Origin: CAKZYD01 sp039814715 | GTDB lineage: Bacteria > Pseudomonadota > Alphaproteobacteria > Sphingomonadales > CAKZYD01 | DNA length: 64,000 nt | Assembly (NCBI GenBank): GCA_039814715.1 | Contig: JBCCAR010000003.1 | Coordinates: 1 to 64,000 of the forward strand | Reading direction: 5' to 3' | In this document: in pieces, positions 35,059 to 43,637 of the stretch | Numbering within the stretch: position 1 is the stretch's first letter | Layout of the letters: the number at the start of each line of letters is the position of its first letter | The notes under the pieces: model-generated | What the model saw: only the letters and a program-made list of their open reading frames with translations | Database searches by the model: none | What the model was told of the DNA's origin: nothing | Position numbers and translations under genes: made by a program

Positions 35059-35952
35059 TCATCCTGAGGCTGTAGGGTTTGGCTGGGCCAACCAAATAGC
35101 CATTAGAATTAGGGCTAGTGTGACCAAAATGTTCCACCCAATTGGATCGCCTAAGACGGCTGCACCAAGTAGAACACCGAAAACTGGTACACCGTAGTTT
35201 GAAGTAGCAGCGAAAGTCGCGCCGCGCCGCCTCACGACCCATAAAACAAGAATGGTCGCAAGCCCGGTTGGTCCGATCGCTAAGACAACGAGAGATATGA
35301 TGGCTTGGCTGCTAGCATCAAACACGGACGTAATTTTTGCAAAGTCAGATCGCAGCCCCATGGCCGGAAGGCACCAAAGGGTCCCCGTGATGAGGCTGCC
35401 GGCTGAGGAGCTCACGTCGGAGAAGGTGCGAAGAGACTTCATGACAAGGCCCGCTATAGCATAGCTGAACGCTGCAGCTAGCAATGCTCCACCGCCGACG
35501 CCCATAGTTTTGAAATCGAGGCCACTGCCGAACAGCACTAAGATACCGCTAAATCCAAGTACAACGGCGAGCAGGCGCCGTGTCGTCATCTTTTCATCTT
35601 GGGTGAGGAAATGCGCCAGAATCAGCGTTGAGATAGGGGAAAATGCCATCAGCAAAGCTGCGGTGGCAGAATTGACGTATTCCTGACCAAGCGGCACCAT
35701 AAAAAACGGGAAGGCAAAGCCGAAAAAGCCCAGCGCTGCGCACTTGGCCCAGTGCGCCGACGTTTTCGGGACGCCTGCGCCGGTAGCGAGGGCCCAAATC
35801 ACAACAAAGATCGCAGCAGCGCCAATGCGCAAAAACGCAATCATTGCTGGCGAAAACTCTGGCAAAGCGAACTCAATAAGCACGAAGGCTGAGCCCCACA
35901 TTGCTGTCAAAGCAGCGACAAGGGCGAAGTCAATCAGTGCTGCTCGTGACAT
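35059..35952 (-). CDS. EamA/DMT-superfamily transporter
   Basis: A 297-residue inner-membrane protein with about ten membrane helices in two EamA repeats. Repeat 1 has LTAMWGSAFVLIEFAL at the start and FAFPFFMVPLGQEYVNSATAALL; repeat 2 contains PVFGVLLGAAVLGDPI near residue 262, the characteristic EamA end motif. Such proteins export or import small metabolites; the substrate cannot be predicted. The start is divergent from recX, with 67 bp between. Confidence 0.87.
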   Translation of the reverse strand: MSRAALIDFALVAALTAMWGSAFVLIEFALPEFSPAMIAFLRIGAAAIFVVIWALATGAGVPKTSAHWAKCAALGFFGFAFPFFMVPLGQEYVNSATAALLMAFSPISTLILAHFLTQDEKMTTRRLLAVVLGFSGILVLFGSGLDFKTMGVGGGALLAAAFSYAIAGLVMKSLRTFSDVSSSAGSLITGTLWCLPAMGLRSDFAKITSVFDASSQAIISLVVLAIGPTGLATILVLWVVRRRGATFAATSNYGVPVFGVLLGAAVLGDPIGWNILVTLALILMAIWLAQPNPTASG

Positions 35953-36019
35953 AGCAAACTCAATTAATGTAATGAGGGAGAGTGCAGTTCATGCTGCACG
36001 GTTTAATACGCGGGGCATA

Positions 36020-36601
36020 ATGGTCAAAGCGCTAGAGGCAAAGCAAAAAGCAGTGCGGCCTGTCACCGCTGAGCGCCTCCTGCGCGCAGCCATGCATTAT
36101 CTTGGACGCTTTGAATCCAACCGGAAGCGCTTGGAAGAGGTGCTTGAACGCAAAGTCCAGCGTTGGAGCGGACACCGCGATGTCGCAGCGTTTGCGCCGC
36201 TAATTGGCGAAACCGTGGAGCGCTGCGTTGCCTTGGATTTGGTTGATGATGCGCGCTTTGCGCGAATGCGGGCGCAGGCGCTTTTAAGGCGCGGGAAAGC
36301 GCCGCGCCTGGTGGCCCAAGATTTAACTGCTAGAGGCATCGCAAGGCCTCTCGTATCTGATGTCTTGGCAGAATTTGAAATCAAGGATGAAAAGGCGGCC
36401 CTTGCGGTTTTAGCGCGCCGTAGACGCTTGGGGCTCTACCGCGGCGAACGGCAGGCGCAGAAACAAGCGCTCGACCCGCGCAAATGGCGCGACAAAGAAA
36501 TCGCTGCAATGGTGCGCGGCGGGCATAGTTTTTCGATGGCTGCAGAGTTTTTAGCGTTGGAAAGTGAAGCGGCTTTGGAGGAGTGGCTAAGCGACACTTA
36601 A
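36020..36601 (+). CDS. recX: RecX family regulator of RecA
   Basis: A 193-residue helical protein made of three-helix repeats that inhibits RecA filaments. Family traits are AMHYLGRFESNRKRLEEVL near residue 23, LDLVDDARFARMRAQALLRRGKAPRLVAQDL in the middle (DDxxFA and RRGK), and a C-terminal repeat. The ATG at 36020 is chosen because the longer open frame runs through the divergent promoter and EamA coding region. recA and lexA are not adjacent. It is convergent with the mocA-like gene (4 bp overlap). Confidence 0.85.
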   Translation: MVKALEAKQKAVRPVTAERLLRAAMHYLGRFESNRKRLEEVLERKVQRWSGHRDVAAFAPLIGETVERCVALDLVDDARFARMRAQALLRRGKAPRLVAQDLTARGIARPLVSDVLAEFEIKDEKAALAVLARRRRLGLYRGERQAQKQALDPRKWRDKEIAAMVRGGHSFSMAAEFLALESEAALEEWLSDT

Positions 36602-37179
36602 GGACATAACCGCCGTTGTGCTTCTTTGAGTGCCTGTGGTGTGTCGACATCAAATACTACGCTGTCATCTGACCACTCTAGAATAGCAATATTGTCCTTG
36701 GACTGTAAGAGCACAGGCTTGGCGCCATCATCTCCTCCAAGAGCCAAGAGGTCTTTGAAATAAGGCTGCGGCCAATAAACAGGATGGCCTGGTTTGCCTT
36801 GATAGCTGGGTCGCCAGATGGCGCTCGGTTTTGACTGTGCTTTGCGCGCCAGGGCTGTGATCGTATCAGCGCAGATAAGCGGCATGTCGCCCAGTAACAC
36901 AAATGCCGCTGCAGCGCCGTCCGCTTGCGCTGCCTGAATGCCAGCGCGCAAGGAATGTGCTTGACCCATATGGGCATCGCCCGCTCTTACGGATTTAACA
37001 CTCGCTGGACAGGGCAGGGGCGTGTCGCCGTGAACGAGATAGACCGGCCCGATGTCGCTTGTAATCGCTGCGCCGAGCGCATGGTGAAAAAGGGGGATGC
37101 CGCCGACTTGCGCCAAGAGCTTGTTGTCATCGCCCATGCGCCTGCTCAGGCCGGCCGCCAGGACGACCAAGGCAATCAC
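36598..37179 (-). CDS. mocA: MobA-like nucleotidyltransferase, molybdenum cofactor cytidylyltransferase type
   Basis: A 193-residue NTP-transferase with N-terminal VLAAGLSRRMGDDNKLL and FVLLGDMPLI, typical of MocA/MobA-like enzymes that add CMP or GMP to molybdopterin. Alphaproteobacterial xanthine-oxidase-type hydroxylases use the CMP form, matching the XdhC/CoxG neighbours. It is the last gene of a five-gene leftward operon, overlapping its upstream neighbour by 4 bp. Confidence 0.85.
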   Translation of the reverse strand: MIALVVLAAGLSRRMGDDNKLLAQVGGIPLFHHALGAAITSDIGPVYLVHGDTPLPCPASVKSVRAGDAHMGQAHSLRAGIQAAQADGAAAAFVLLGDMPLICADTITALARKAQSKPSAIWRPSYQGKPGHPVYWPQPYFKDLLALGGDDGAKPVLLQSKDNIAILEWSDDSVVFDVDTPQALKEAQRRLCP

Positions 37180-38201
37180 GGGTTTTCATCGTACTGTGTG
37201 GGACGGCGCAGCTGCGGCCTGGCTTCAATCTCTTTGAGCAGACCCCCAACGCTCATCTCTGCCCAGTCTCGTGGGCTGATGTCGAGCCCCGCCGCGGTGC
37301 GTTCTAAGACCCAGTCAAAGCCATTAAGAGCGGGCGATTTCGCGCAGCCAGGCAAACCGATGATTGTGCTACGCCCAAGTTTTCCGAAGACAAGAAGATT
37401 GCCCGGGTCCGCGGCCATCCCGACCCGTTCTACCCGCCCACCTGCTAGGGAGATGGCAGCAGGAATAACATCGGCTTCATCAACCGTTGCTGATGCGCCA
37501 AAGACTAACAAAACACCATCGCCGCTGAGCGTTTTCGCTGTGCGTTCAATCCAATTGGCGGCGGCCTGCGGTGTGTGCGGGCACTCGGCCTTGTCTGTTA
37601 GGTGTAGATTAACCCGCTCAATACGCTGCTTGGTGAAGCGAAGAATCTTGTCTGACAGCGGCTTGACCGCCTCCAGCGTCGTTTCCAGCAACGCACAGGG
37701 CCTATTTTCAAACGGCGCAATTGAGCAAAGCGCGCTTTGCTGAAGGACATTAGAAGCACTCTCTAGTGCGGATCGTTGAACGGCGAAGGGGATGATCTTC
37801 ACGGTGCCGACGAGATCGTTCTTTCGAACTGTACTAAAGGGTGACACCATGGCGAGCGTGATTTTTGGGTCTGTTTCATTCAATGAAATCAGATCATTGC
37901 GGCTGTATATTAAGACGCCGTCGCACTGCGCGATAAGATTTGCGCGCCCGGTATGGGGCTTTTCAATGCCGACATGGTTTCCCGCAGCAGTTTCGGCAAT
38001 CTGCAGGGCAGCGTCGTTTTCTAAAACATCGCCAGGTTCCTTTTGCCCCGCAAAAAGCGTGGGCGTTCCCGCCGCAATGACGGCGTCAATATCTGCTTGC
38101 GTCAGCCAATGGCCTTTGCGCAAGCGGTGTCCATCAATTGCAGTGCTGTGGCCAAGCATAAGGCCAACGCAGTCTGCCACGTTTCTAAACTGAAAGATCA
38201 T
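37176..38201 (-). CDS. molybdopterin-binding protein (MoaB/MoeA-like domain)
   Basis: A 341-residue protein. The N-terminal part has LGHSTAIDGHRLRKGHWLTQAD, as seen in molybdopterin-binding accessory proteins linked to coxI/mocA. The C-terminal part has the MoCF-type fold with LLVFGASATVDEADVIPAAI and GLPGCAKSPALNGFDWVLER. It probably handles molybdopterin intermediates before insertion into a hydroxylase. It overlaps XdhC and mocA by 4 bp each, so the whole set is co-translated. No MoeA-type catalytic assignment can be made from sequence alone. Confidence 0.78.
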   Translation of the reverse strand: MIFQFRNVADCVGLMLGHSTAIDGHRLRKGHWLTQADIDAVIAAGTPTLFAGQKEPGDVLENDAALQIAETAAGNHVGIEKPHTGRANLIAQCDGVLIYSRNDLISLNETDPKITLAMVSPFSTVRKNDLVGTVKIIPFAVQRSALESASNVLQQSALCSIAPFENRPCALLETTLEAVKPLSDKILRFTKQRIERVNLHLTDKAECPHTPQAAANWIERTAKTLSGDGVLLVFGASATVDEADVIPAAISLAGGRVERVGMAADPGNLLVFGKLGRSTIIGLPGCAKSPALNGFDWVLERTAAGLDISPRDWAEMSVGGLLKEIEARPQLRRPTQYDENP

Positions 38202-38887
38202 TGCTGCGGGCTGCGCAGGGCCTGAACGATGTCTGCAGCAATGGATAGCGCAATCTCTGCTGGACTGCGCCCGCCAATATTAAGGCCCACGGGCGCGGAA
38301 ATACGGTCAATGTTATTGGCTGTAAACCCTGCTGCGGTCAAGCGCTCCACCCGCTTTGCATGTGTCCTGCGAGAACCGAGCGCTCCGATATAAAAAGCCT
38401 TTGATTTTAGAGCTGTTTGAAGCGCTGGATCGTCAAGCTTTGGGTCGTGAGTGAGTGTAATAATCGCGTCACGGTGACCGATAGTCATTTCACTAAGTGC
38501 ATCGTCTGGCCAGTCATTGATCACATTCGCGCTTTCAAAGCGTTCCTGGCGCGCAAAAGCGCCGCGGGGATCAATAATGACTGTGCTGAACGAAAGCGCG
38601 CTGAGCATAGGCAGCAATGCTTGGCTGATATGCACCGCGCCGACGATAATAATCCGAACAGGGGGATTGAAGGGCGTTAAAAAAAAGCGTGTGCCATCGA
38701 GGTCAGTGCTTTGTTGCTGGTCCTGCGAAAAAGCTTGCTGGGCTGCCTGCGCTAATGGCCCTTCCATGTTTTGAACGTCTTCAAACGACAGGATTTTATC
38801 ACTGCCAGTGTCTTCTCTGGTCACAAGGCAAACGGCGGCGCCCTTCTGGCGCGCTGCTATCAGCTGTTTTAAGGTGCCGGGCGTCAT
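38198..38887 (-). CDS. XdhC-family maturation factor, Rossmann domain part
   Basis: A 229-residue protein consisting mainly of the XdhC C-terminal Rossmann domain: VRIIIVGAVHISQALLPML near residue 78, IDPRGAFARQERF, and the end motif YIGALGSRRTHAKRVERL with ISAPVGLNIGGRSPAEIALSI. XdhC proteins bind sulfurated molybdenum cofactor and deliver it to xanthine dehydrogenase-type enzymes. Here the N- and C-terminal XdhC/CoxI domains are encoded by two overlapping genes instead of one. Confidence 0.87.
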   Translation of the reverse strand: MTPGTLKQLIAARQKGAAVCLVTREDTGSDKILSFEDVQNMEGPLAQAAQQAFSQDQQQSTDLDGTRFFLTPFNPPVRIIIVGAVHISQALLPMLSALSFSTVIIDPRGAFARQERFESANVINDWPDDALSEMTIGHRDAIITLTHDPKLDDPALQTALKSKAFYIGALGSRRTHAKRVERLTAAGFTANNIDRISAPVGLNIGGRSPAEIALSIAADIVQALRSPQQ

Positions 38888-39219
38888 GATGCGGCGTCAA
38901 TTGGCTCTACCAGAATTTCAATCTTCCCGCCGCAAGCAAGTCCGACCTCCCATGCTTCATCATTGGTTACGCCAAAAGAGAGCGTCTTCACGCCGCCTGT
39001 ATTGACCAAGTCTAGCGCTTCGGCAATGACCGCGCCTTCCACGCAGCCGCCGGATACAGAGCCTTCAAACAAACCGTCACCGCGAATGGCGAGCATGCTC
39101 CCAGCCGGCCGCGGCGCCGAGCCCCACGTTTTTATAACAGTGGCCAAGGCAACTTTATGACCATCCTGGAGCCAGGCCTGAGCGGCCGAAAGCGGGTCTA
39201 TTTGCGCGCTATCCGTCAT
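38884..39219 (-). CDS. XdhC/CoxI N-terminal domain protein
   Basis: A 111-residue protein equal to the XdhC_CoxI N-terminal domain: ALATVIKTWGSAPRPAGSML, then GLFEGSVSGGCVEGAV and GLACGGKIEILVEP, with two conserved cysteines (SGGC and ACGG). It overlaps the gene for the Rossmann part by 4 bp, so the two polypeptides probably form the functional XdhC/CoxI factor. It follows coxG after 12 bp. Confidence 0.87.
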   Translation of the reverse strand: MTDSAQIDPLSAAQAWLQDGHKVALATVIKTWGSAPRPAGSMLAIRGDGLFEGSVSGGCVEGAVIAEALDLVNTGGVKTLSFGVTNDEAWEVGLACGGKIEILVEPIDAAS

Positions 39220-39231
39220 GAATGCTGGCCG

Positions 39232-39900
39232 CTAGAGTAGGAATATGATGGCAAGCACAACAGCAACGGCCAGTGCGCCGCCCCAGACAAAGGCTGGAAT
39301 GCCGCCGGCTGCTTCCGGTTCGGTTTCTGGCGTGATTTGGGTTTGCTGCGGCTCTGGCGCAGCTGCTGGTTCTTCTGTCACTGCTTCTGGCGCTGGCTCT
39401 TCCATCACGGCGGCCGGCGTTTCTGTCGGCGTCTCTGGTCCGTCAGCGGCCGCTTGGACGCTTGCTTCCACATGCGTTTTGAAAGCGGTAAAGAACTCGT
39501 CGGCATATTTTTTGGCAGCACCATCTATTAAGCGGCTGCCAATGCGTGCCAGCTGTCCGCCCACATTGGCTTTCACGCCGTAGGTTAATGTTGTGCCGCC
39601 ACCAGCTTCTTCTAGCGATACGTCTGCACTGCCTTTTGCAAAACCCGCAGCGCCGCCTTTGCCTTGCCCAACCAGCGTATAACTATGCGGCGGGTTCATG
39701 TTCTCGAGGTCGACTTCACCTTTAAACGTCGCTTTTACAGGCCCAACAGCAGCCTTCACAGTAGCAGCGAAATGGGTGTCGCCGCTCTTTTCTAAGGATT
39801 GGCAGCCCGTGATGCAGGCCTTGAGGACCTCAGGATCATTCAGCGCGGCCCAAACAGCTTCCTTTGGAGCAGCGATATCTTGTTGGCCTGACATTTCCAT
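39232..39900 (-). CDS. coxG: CoxG-like SRPBCC protein with C-terminal membrane anchor
   Basis: A 222-residue protein: residues 1-150 form the SRPBCC domain of the CoxG family (EMSGQQDIAAPKEAVWAAL, GCQSLEK, VGPVKATFKGEV, GQLARIGSRLIDG), then a Pro/Glu-rich linker (about 155-195) and one C-terminal membrane helix. CoxG proteins anchor carbon monoxide dehydrogenase-type molybdenum enzymes to the membrane and link them to quinones. It is the first gene of the maturation operon. The catalytic coxMSL-like genes are not in the window. Confidence 0.88.
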   Translation of the reverse strand: MEMSGQQDIAAPKEAVWAALNDPEVLKACITGCQSLEKSGDTHFAATVKAAVGPVKATFKGEVDLENMNPPHSYTLVGQGKGGAAGFAKGSADVSLEEAGGGTTLTYGVKANVGGQLARIGSRLIDGAAKKYADEFFTAFKTHVEASVQAAADGPETPTETPAAVMEEPAPEAVTEEPAAAPEPQQTQITPETEPEAAGGIPAFVWGGALAVAVVLAIIFLL

Positions 39901-40086
39901 GGGCGGCGTCCTTTCAGTGCGAATCCAGTGTATTTGCTCTGCTATAGCTTAGCACATCTCTAAAGGAAATGACGCTGGCGTGCATTGGCAGGGTTGATTT
40001 CACACGCAACTCCCACCTACAAGCAATTTCCATTCAGTATTCGATGGCTGGATACGCTTTTCACACACCGACGGGGGCCTAAAACC

Positions 40087-41700
40087 ATGGCGAGCGGTAT
40101 ACTAAAGTCAAACCCATATGCACGGAACTTTCTCGGTACCGCGCCGGATTGGTACAAATTAACGATTCTAGGGTTTTTGCTCGTTAACCCGCTGCTTCTG
40201 TTTTTGGTCGGACCGTATGTGACGGGCTGGGTCGTCGTTTTAGAGTTTATTTTCACGCTTGCGATGGCCTTGAAGTGTTATCCCTTGCAGCCAGGGGGAT
40301 TGCTTGCCATTGAAACGGTAGCGCTCGGCCTAGTCTCTCCCTACACCATCATGCACGAAATTGAGCTTGGATTACCAGTGATCCTGTTGCTCGTTTTCAT
40401 GGTTGCAGGTATCTATTTCCTGCGCGGAATGCTGCTATTTGTCTTTACCAAGCTGATCACGACGATCCAGTCTAAGTGGTTGCTATCCCTCATATTCTCT
40501 GTTGCCGCAGCGTTTTTGTCTGCCTTTCTCGATGCATTGACGGTGACTGCTGTGATCATCACCGTGGCCGTGGGCTTTTACGGCGTCTATCACAAGGTTG
40601 CTTCTGGTAAGCTGTTTACTGACGCCCATGACTACCTCAAAGATGATGAGTTGCAGCAGCACCGCCGTCAAACGCTTGAGGATTTTCGCGCCTTTCTGCG
40701 GTCCTTGATGATGCATGCCGCTGTCGGCACGGCGCTGGGCGGGGCCATGACGATTGTTGGAGAGCCGCAGAACCTATTGATCGGCGAACGGGCGAGCTGG
40801 CTATTTGCTGAGTTCGTCTTCCGGATGGCGCCGGTCACGGTCCCTGTCTTGTTTGTCGGCTTCATCACATGCGTTGTTTTGGAATTCACTGGCGCGTTTG
40901 GGTATGGCGCGAAGCTTCCGCCGGAAGTCATGTCGATTTTGAAAGAATTTGCCGACCACGAAGCAGAAAAGCGGACTGCGCAGGACAATGCTTCCCTCAT
41001 CATTCAGGGCTTAACGGCTGTTTGGCTGATCATCGCTCTGTCATTGCACCTCGCCGAGGTCGGGATTATTGGGTTGTCGGTTATCGTGATTGCGAGCGCG
41101 TTCACGGGCGTCATCAATGAGCACCAAATTGGGCATGCTTTTGAGGAAGCTCTGCCATTCACGGCATTGCTGGTTGTCTTTTTTGGCATCGTCGGCATGA
41201 TCAATGAGCAGGGTTTGTTTAAGCCGGTCATTGAATATGTGCTCGGCCAAGAGGGCATCACCCAAATCATCAGCTTCTTTATTGCGAACGGCGTTTTGTC
41301 TGCCATCAGCGACAATGTGTTTGTGGCGACCGTTTATATTACTGAAGCCTATGAAGCGTGGACCGGCGGCAGGGTGGACCGCGACACCTTTGATCTCATG
41401 GCAGTCGCCATTAACACGGGCACCAACATTCCCTCTGTTGCAACGCCAAACGGTCAAGCTGCGTTTCTATTCCTGCTCACTTCAGCCATCGCCCCGCTGA
41501 TCCGTCTGTCTTATGTGCGCATGGTGTTGATGGCGCTGCCCTACACCATAACCATGTCGATTACGGCGCTGCTGGCGGTGCGCTTTCTCTTATTGCCCGC
41601 AACGGATGTAATGTACGATATGCATCTGATCGAGCATCACACAGCGAAAGATGTGGAAACGGGCGCAGATGGTGCTGGCGGTCATGGCGGTGGGCACTAG
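40087..41700 (+). CDS. nhaB: Na+/H+ antiporter NhaB
   Basis: A 537-residue polytopic antiporter (about 12 helices) matching NhaB in size and sequence: the start FLGTAPDWYKLTILGFLLVN, then SAFLDALTVTAVIITVAVGFY, GGAMTIVGEPQNLLIGE and a C-terminal SDNVFVATVYITEAY with INTGTNIPSVATPNGQ. It expels sodium in exchange for protons. The frame opens at 39985 but the ATG at 40087, preceded by GGGGG 9 bp upstream, gives the standard N-terminus. The 3' end is His/Gly-rich. The 186 bp before it shows no riboswitch that I recognise. Confidence 0.93.
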   Translation: MASGILKSNPYARNFLGTAPDWYKLTILGFLLVNPLLLFLVGPYVTGWVVVLEFIFTLAMALKCYPLQPGGLLAIETVALGLVSPYTIMHEIELGLPVILLLVFMVAGIYFLRGMLLFVFTKLITTIQSKWLLSLIFSVAAAFLSAFLDALTVTAVIITVAVGFYGVYHKVASGKLFTDAHDYLKDDELQQHRRQTLEDFRAFLRSLMMHAAVGTALGGAMTIVGEPQNLLIGERASWLFAEFVFRMAPVTVPVLFVGFITCVVLEFTGAFGYGAKLPPEVMSILKEFADHEAEKRTAQDNASLIIQGLTAVWLIIALSLHLAEVGIIGLSVIVIASAFTGVINEHQIGHAFEEALPFTALLVVFFGIVGMINEQGLFKPVIEYVLGQEGITQIISFFIANGVLSAISDNVFVATVYITEAYEAWTGGRVDRDTFDLMAVAINTGTNIPSVATPNGQAAFLFLLTSAIAPLIRLSYVRMVLMALPYTITMSITALLAVRFLLLPATDVMYDMHLIEHHTAKDVETGADGAGGHGGGH

Positions 41701-41873
41701 TCACCCCGTCTTGGATGAGCCGGCGCAAAAACCTGAAAAACTGTGTCATTTTGGCACTCTCAAGATGAAATACGAGCGCCTGCGAAAATGAATAAGGGAT
41801 TAACGTTGCCTTATTTCCGCACTTCTGTAGTGTTGGAAGGCGCTTATTTGTAGCTATTGCGTAGGGGTATTTC

Positions 41874-42446
41874 ATGGAAGATCCGCAGTCCGATGCTGGA
41901 GAATCGGGCGAGGAAGAGACCTTTGAACTGACAGGGCCAGTTAAATGGTTCGATGCAGTCAAAGGCTATGGCTTTATTTCACCGCAAGATGACGGCGGGG
42001 ATGTATTGCTGCATTTCTCGGTACTGAAAAAAATTGATCGCCGTACGGTGCCCGAGGGCACAACTGTGCGTTGCATTGTTGCGGAGCGAAACCGCGGCCG
42101 CCAAGCGATTGATATTCTCGATCTCGATCTCTCCACAGCGGTAACACCTGATTTTGAAGAGCAGTTCTCTCGTACGGAACGCAAACAGCGCTCCGTTGTG
42201 CGGGAAAGCGGAGAGTTCGTGCCTGCGACAGTCAAGTGGTTCAACCGGCTGCGGGGCTATGGTTTTGTGAGCCGCGAAGCTGATACGGCGGACATATTTG
42301 TCCATATGGAGACACTGCGCGAAGCGAACATCCTCAATGTAGAGCCTGGCGACCCAGTGTTGGTCCGCATTGCCGAAGGCGACAAAGGCCCGCTCGTTGC
42401 TGAAATTAAGGCTGATCACGATACGGATCGTGATGAAGAAGGCTGA
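41874..42446 (+). CDS. double cold-shock-domain protein (CspD-like)
   Basis: A 190-residue protein with two cold-shock domains joined by an acidic/charged linker. Domain 1 (about residues 20-88) has VKWFDAVKGYGFIS and VLLHFS; domain 2 (about 120-185) has VKWFNRLRGYGFVS and IFVHME. These are the RNP1/RNP2 nucleic-acid-binding motifs. Double-CSD proteins are typical of alphaproteobacteria and act as RNA chaperones, often in stationary phase. A near-match to a CtrA site (TTAA-N7-TTAT) lies at 41800-41814. The DUF192 gene follows 5 bp later. Confidence 0.92.
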   Translation: MEDPQSDAGESGEEETFELTGPVKWFDAVKGYGFISPQDDGGDVLLHFSVLKKIDRRTVPEGTTVRCIVAERNRGRQAIDILDLDLSTAVTPDFEEQFSRTERKQRSVVRESGEFVPATVKWFNRLRGYGFVSREADTADIFVHMETLREANILNVEPGDPVLVRIAEGDKGPLVAEIKADHDTDRDEEG

Positions 42447-42451
42447 AGTCG

Positions 42452-43012
42452 ATGCGTGAAGGCTATGTATTCGGCCTCATAAAAAATCATCTGTCTTTTT
42501 TATATGCAGCCGTGGGCGCGGCGTTTTTTGTCGCTCCACTTGGCGTCCATGCGATGTCCAGCACGTCACAAATAGACACCGTCCAGCGACTGGATACGCA
42601 GCCGCTGATGATCCGCAAGGGGTCAGGCAAACAAGTCTTTTTCACAGTAGAAGTGGCCGACGATATCGGCGAGCAACGCACTGGATTGATGTACCGAACG
42701 GCGCTTGATGCAGGCGAGGGGATGATCTTTCTCTACGACCAGCCGCGCGTCATCGGGATGTGGATGAAAAATACGCTCATCCCCCTTGATATGATCTTCA
42801 TGGACCAGGCAGGGCGTGTTGTTAATGTTCATGCTCAAGCTGAGCCTGGATCGCTGACCTCCATCCGTTCACGTGGTCTCAGTGTAGCGGTGCTTGAAAT
42901 CAAGGGCGGAGATGCTCAGGCGCTCGGCCTTCAGGCTGGTGATCAGGTGTTCCACTGCCATTTTGGCAATTTCCCATGCGAGACGACGCCAGCCGAGGCA
43001 GTACCTGATTAA
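42452..43012 (+). CDS. exported DUF192 protein
   Basis: A 186-residue protein with an N-terminal hydrophobic signal (about residues 12-34) followed by the DUF192 domain: VEVADDIGEQRTGLMYRTAL, GMIFLYDQPRVIGMWMKNTL and IPLDMIFMDQAGRVVNVH. The TxGLMxR and FWMKNT-like motifs define the family, whose function is unknown. Archaeal structures show a small beta-barrel. Linkage after a double cold-shock gene is common in alphaproteobacteria. The C-terminus has two cysteines that could pair in the periplasm. Confidence 0.88.
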   Translation: MREGYVFGLIKNHLSFLYAAVGAAFFVAPLGVHAMSSTSQIDTVQRLDTQPLMIRKGSGKQVFFTVEVADDIGEQRTGLMYRTALDAGEGMIFLYDQPRVIGMWMKNTLIPLDMIFMDQAGRVVNVHAQAEPGSLTSIRSRGLSVAVLEIKGGDAQALGLQAGDQVFHCHFGNFPCETTPAEAVPD

Positions 43013-43132
43013 GCGAATGCGGCGTCTTTCGCAGAGTGCTTCAGGATAAAAATGCATGAGCTGGCTGTATGACCGCGATTTGATATTGCGCTTGCGGCCA
43101 CGAATGCCTAGACACGGCCGATATTGTTGTGG

Positions 43133-43209
<77 letters not shown>

Positions 43210-43374
43210 TTCTTTCTTTAAATCTAGTATTGCACGTTAAAGTTTTTAGGCTTTCGTTGCTCCTATGCGCGAGGCGCTAAAACACTATAATTCTTCTTAT
43301 AAACAAGAGGTTGCGGTGTTTTGGCTGCTGCTATCGTTCTGACTTTGGCGAAAAATACATCCTATGGCTGTAAT

Positions 43375-43389
43375 TTAACGCTTTATTAA
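43375..43389 (+). promoter_or_regulatory. CtrA-type box TTAA-N7-TTAA upstream of second small RNA
   Basis: The site reads TTAACGCTTTATTAA, an exact TTAA-N7-TTAA full site, followed by GCATATC, which can act as a -10-like element. The same TTAA-N7-TTAA followed by GCAT occurs upstream of the candidate small RNA near 11.7 kb. The geometry puts a start near 43400. Confidence 0.45.
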
Positions 43390-43399
43390 GCATATCAAG

Positions 43400-43531
43400 C
43401 GACTGTCCCTTTGTGTCCGGCGCGATCCGCCTCTGCGCTGACACTCAGGGGCAAGGACTACTTCCGCTGACTTTTCCTTGTCTGTCCTCTCGGGCGGCGT
43501 TTGGGCTCCCCCCAGACGCCGCCCTTTTTTT
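43400..43531 (+). ncRNA. second candidate anti-Shine-Dalgarno small RNA
   Basis: The predicted transcript begins near GACTGTCCCTTT (the first candidate also has GACTGTC and TCCCTTT). A first hairpin at 43413-43444 pairs GTGTC/GACAC and GCGC/GCGC around a C/U-rich loop (GATCCGCCTCT). The 3' hairpin at 43492-43524 is a 14-bp stem with loop CTCCC, followed by seven T residues. CTCCC is complementary to the GGGAG core of ribosome binding sites. There is no open reading frame of note. The design is that of alphaproteobacterial anti-SD small RNAs. The 5' end is inferred; the terminator may alternatively serve tRNA-Pro. Confidence 0.55.
43492..43531 (+). terminator. strong intrinsic terminator with CTCCC loop
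   Basis: A 14-bp stem (one G-U pair) with a 5-nt loop CTCCC at 43506-43510 and seven T residues at 43525-43531. It is the only strong plus-strand terminator after tRNA-Pro and forms the 3' end of the candidate small RNA. Confidence 0.88.
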
Positions 43532-43558
43532 AGGGGAGGCTGCGCGGCGTTCACCCAG

Positions 43559-43596
43559 AAAAAAAGCACGCTGCCAACGCGGTGGCAACGTGCTTT
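43559..43596 (-). terminator. terminator of the surface lipoprotein gene
   Basis: On the minus strand, AAAGCACG/CGTGCTTT with an inner TGCCA/TGGCA stem and a 6-nt loop is followed by a run of T residues (43565-43559). It lies about 40 bp past the stop codon of the gene at 43638-46868. Confidence 0.88.
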
Positions 43597-43637
43597 GAAA
43601 TTGAGCCCTTTGAAAAGAGCGGGCGCTAAGACGACGC

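Larger units (their letters stand above)
43210..43637. other. 428 bp intergenic region between tRNA-Pro and the surface lipoprotein gene
   Basis: It contains, from left to right, about 165 bp of AT-richer sequence without a recognised element, a CtrA-type box (43375-43389), the second candidate small RNA with its plus-strand terminator (to 43531), and the minus-strand terminator of the surface lipoprotein gene (43559-43596). The tRNA-Pro transcript could in principle read through to 43531. Confidence 0.6.

Noticed and set aside
39901..40086. Possible sodium- or SAM-responsive riboswitch before nhaB
   Set aside because: I see no conserved riboswitch core or terminator-antiterminator pair in the leader.
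41800..41814. Near CtrA site TTAA-N7-TTAT upstream of the double cold-shock gene
   Set aside because: One mismatch and AT-rich context; such near matches are common, so I mention it in the gene entry but do not list it as a site.
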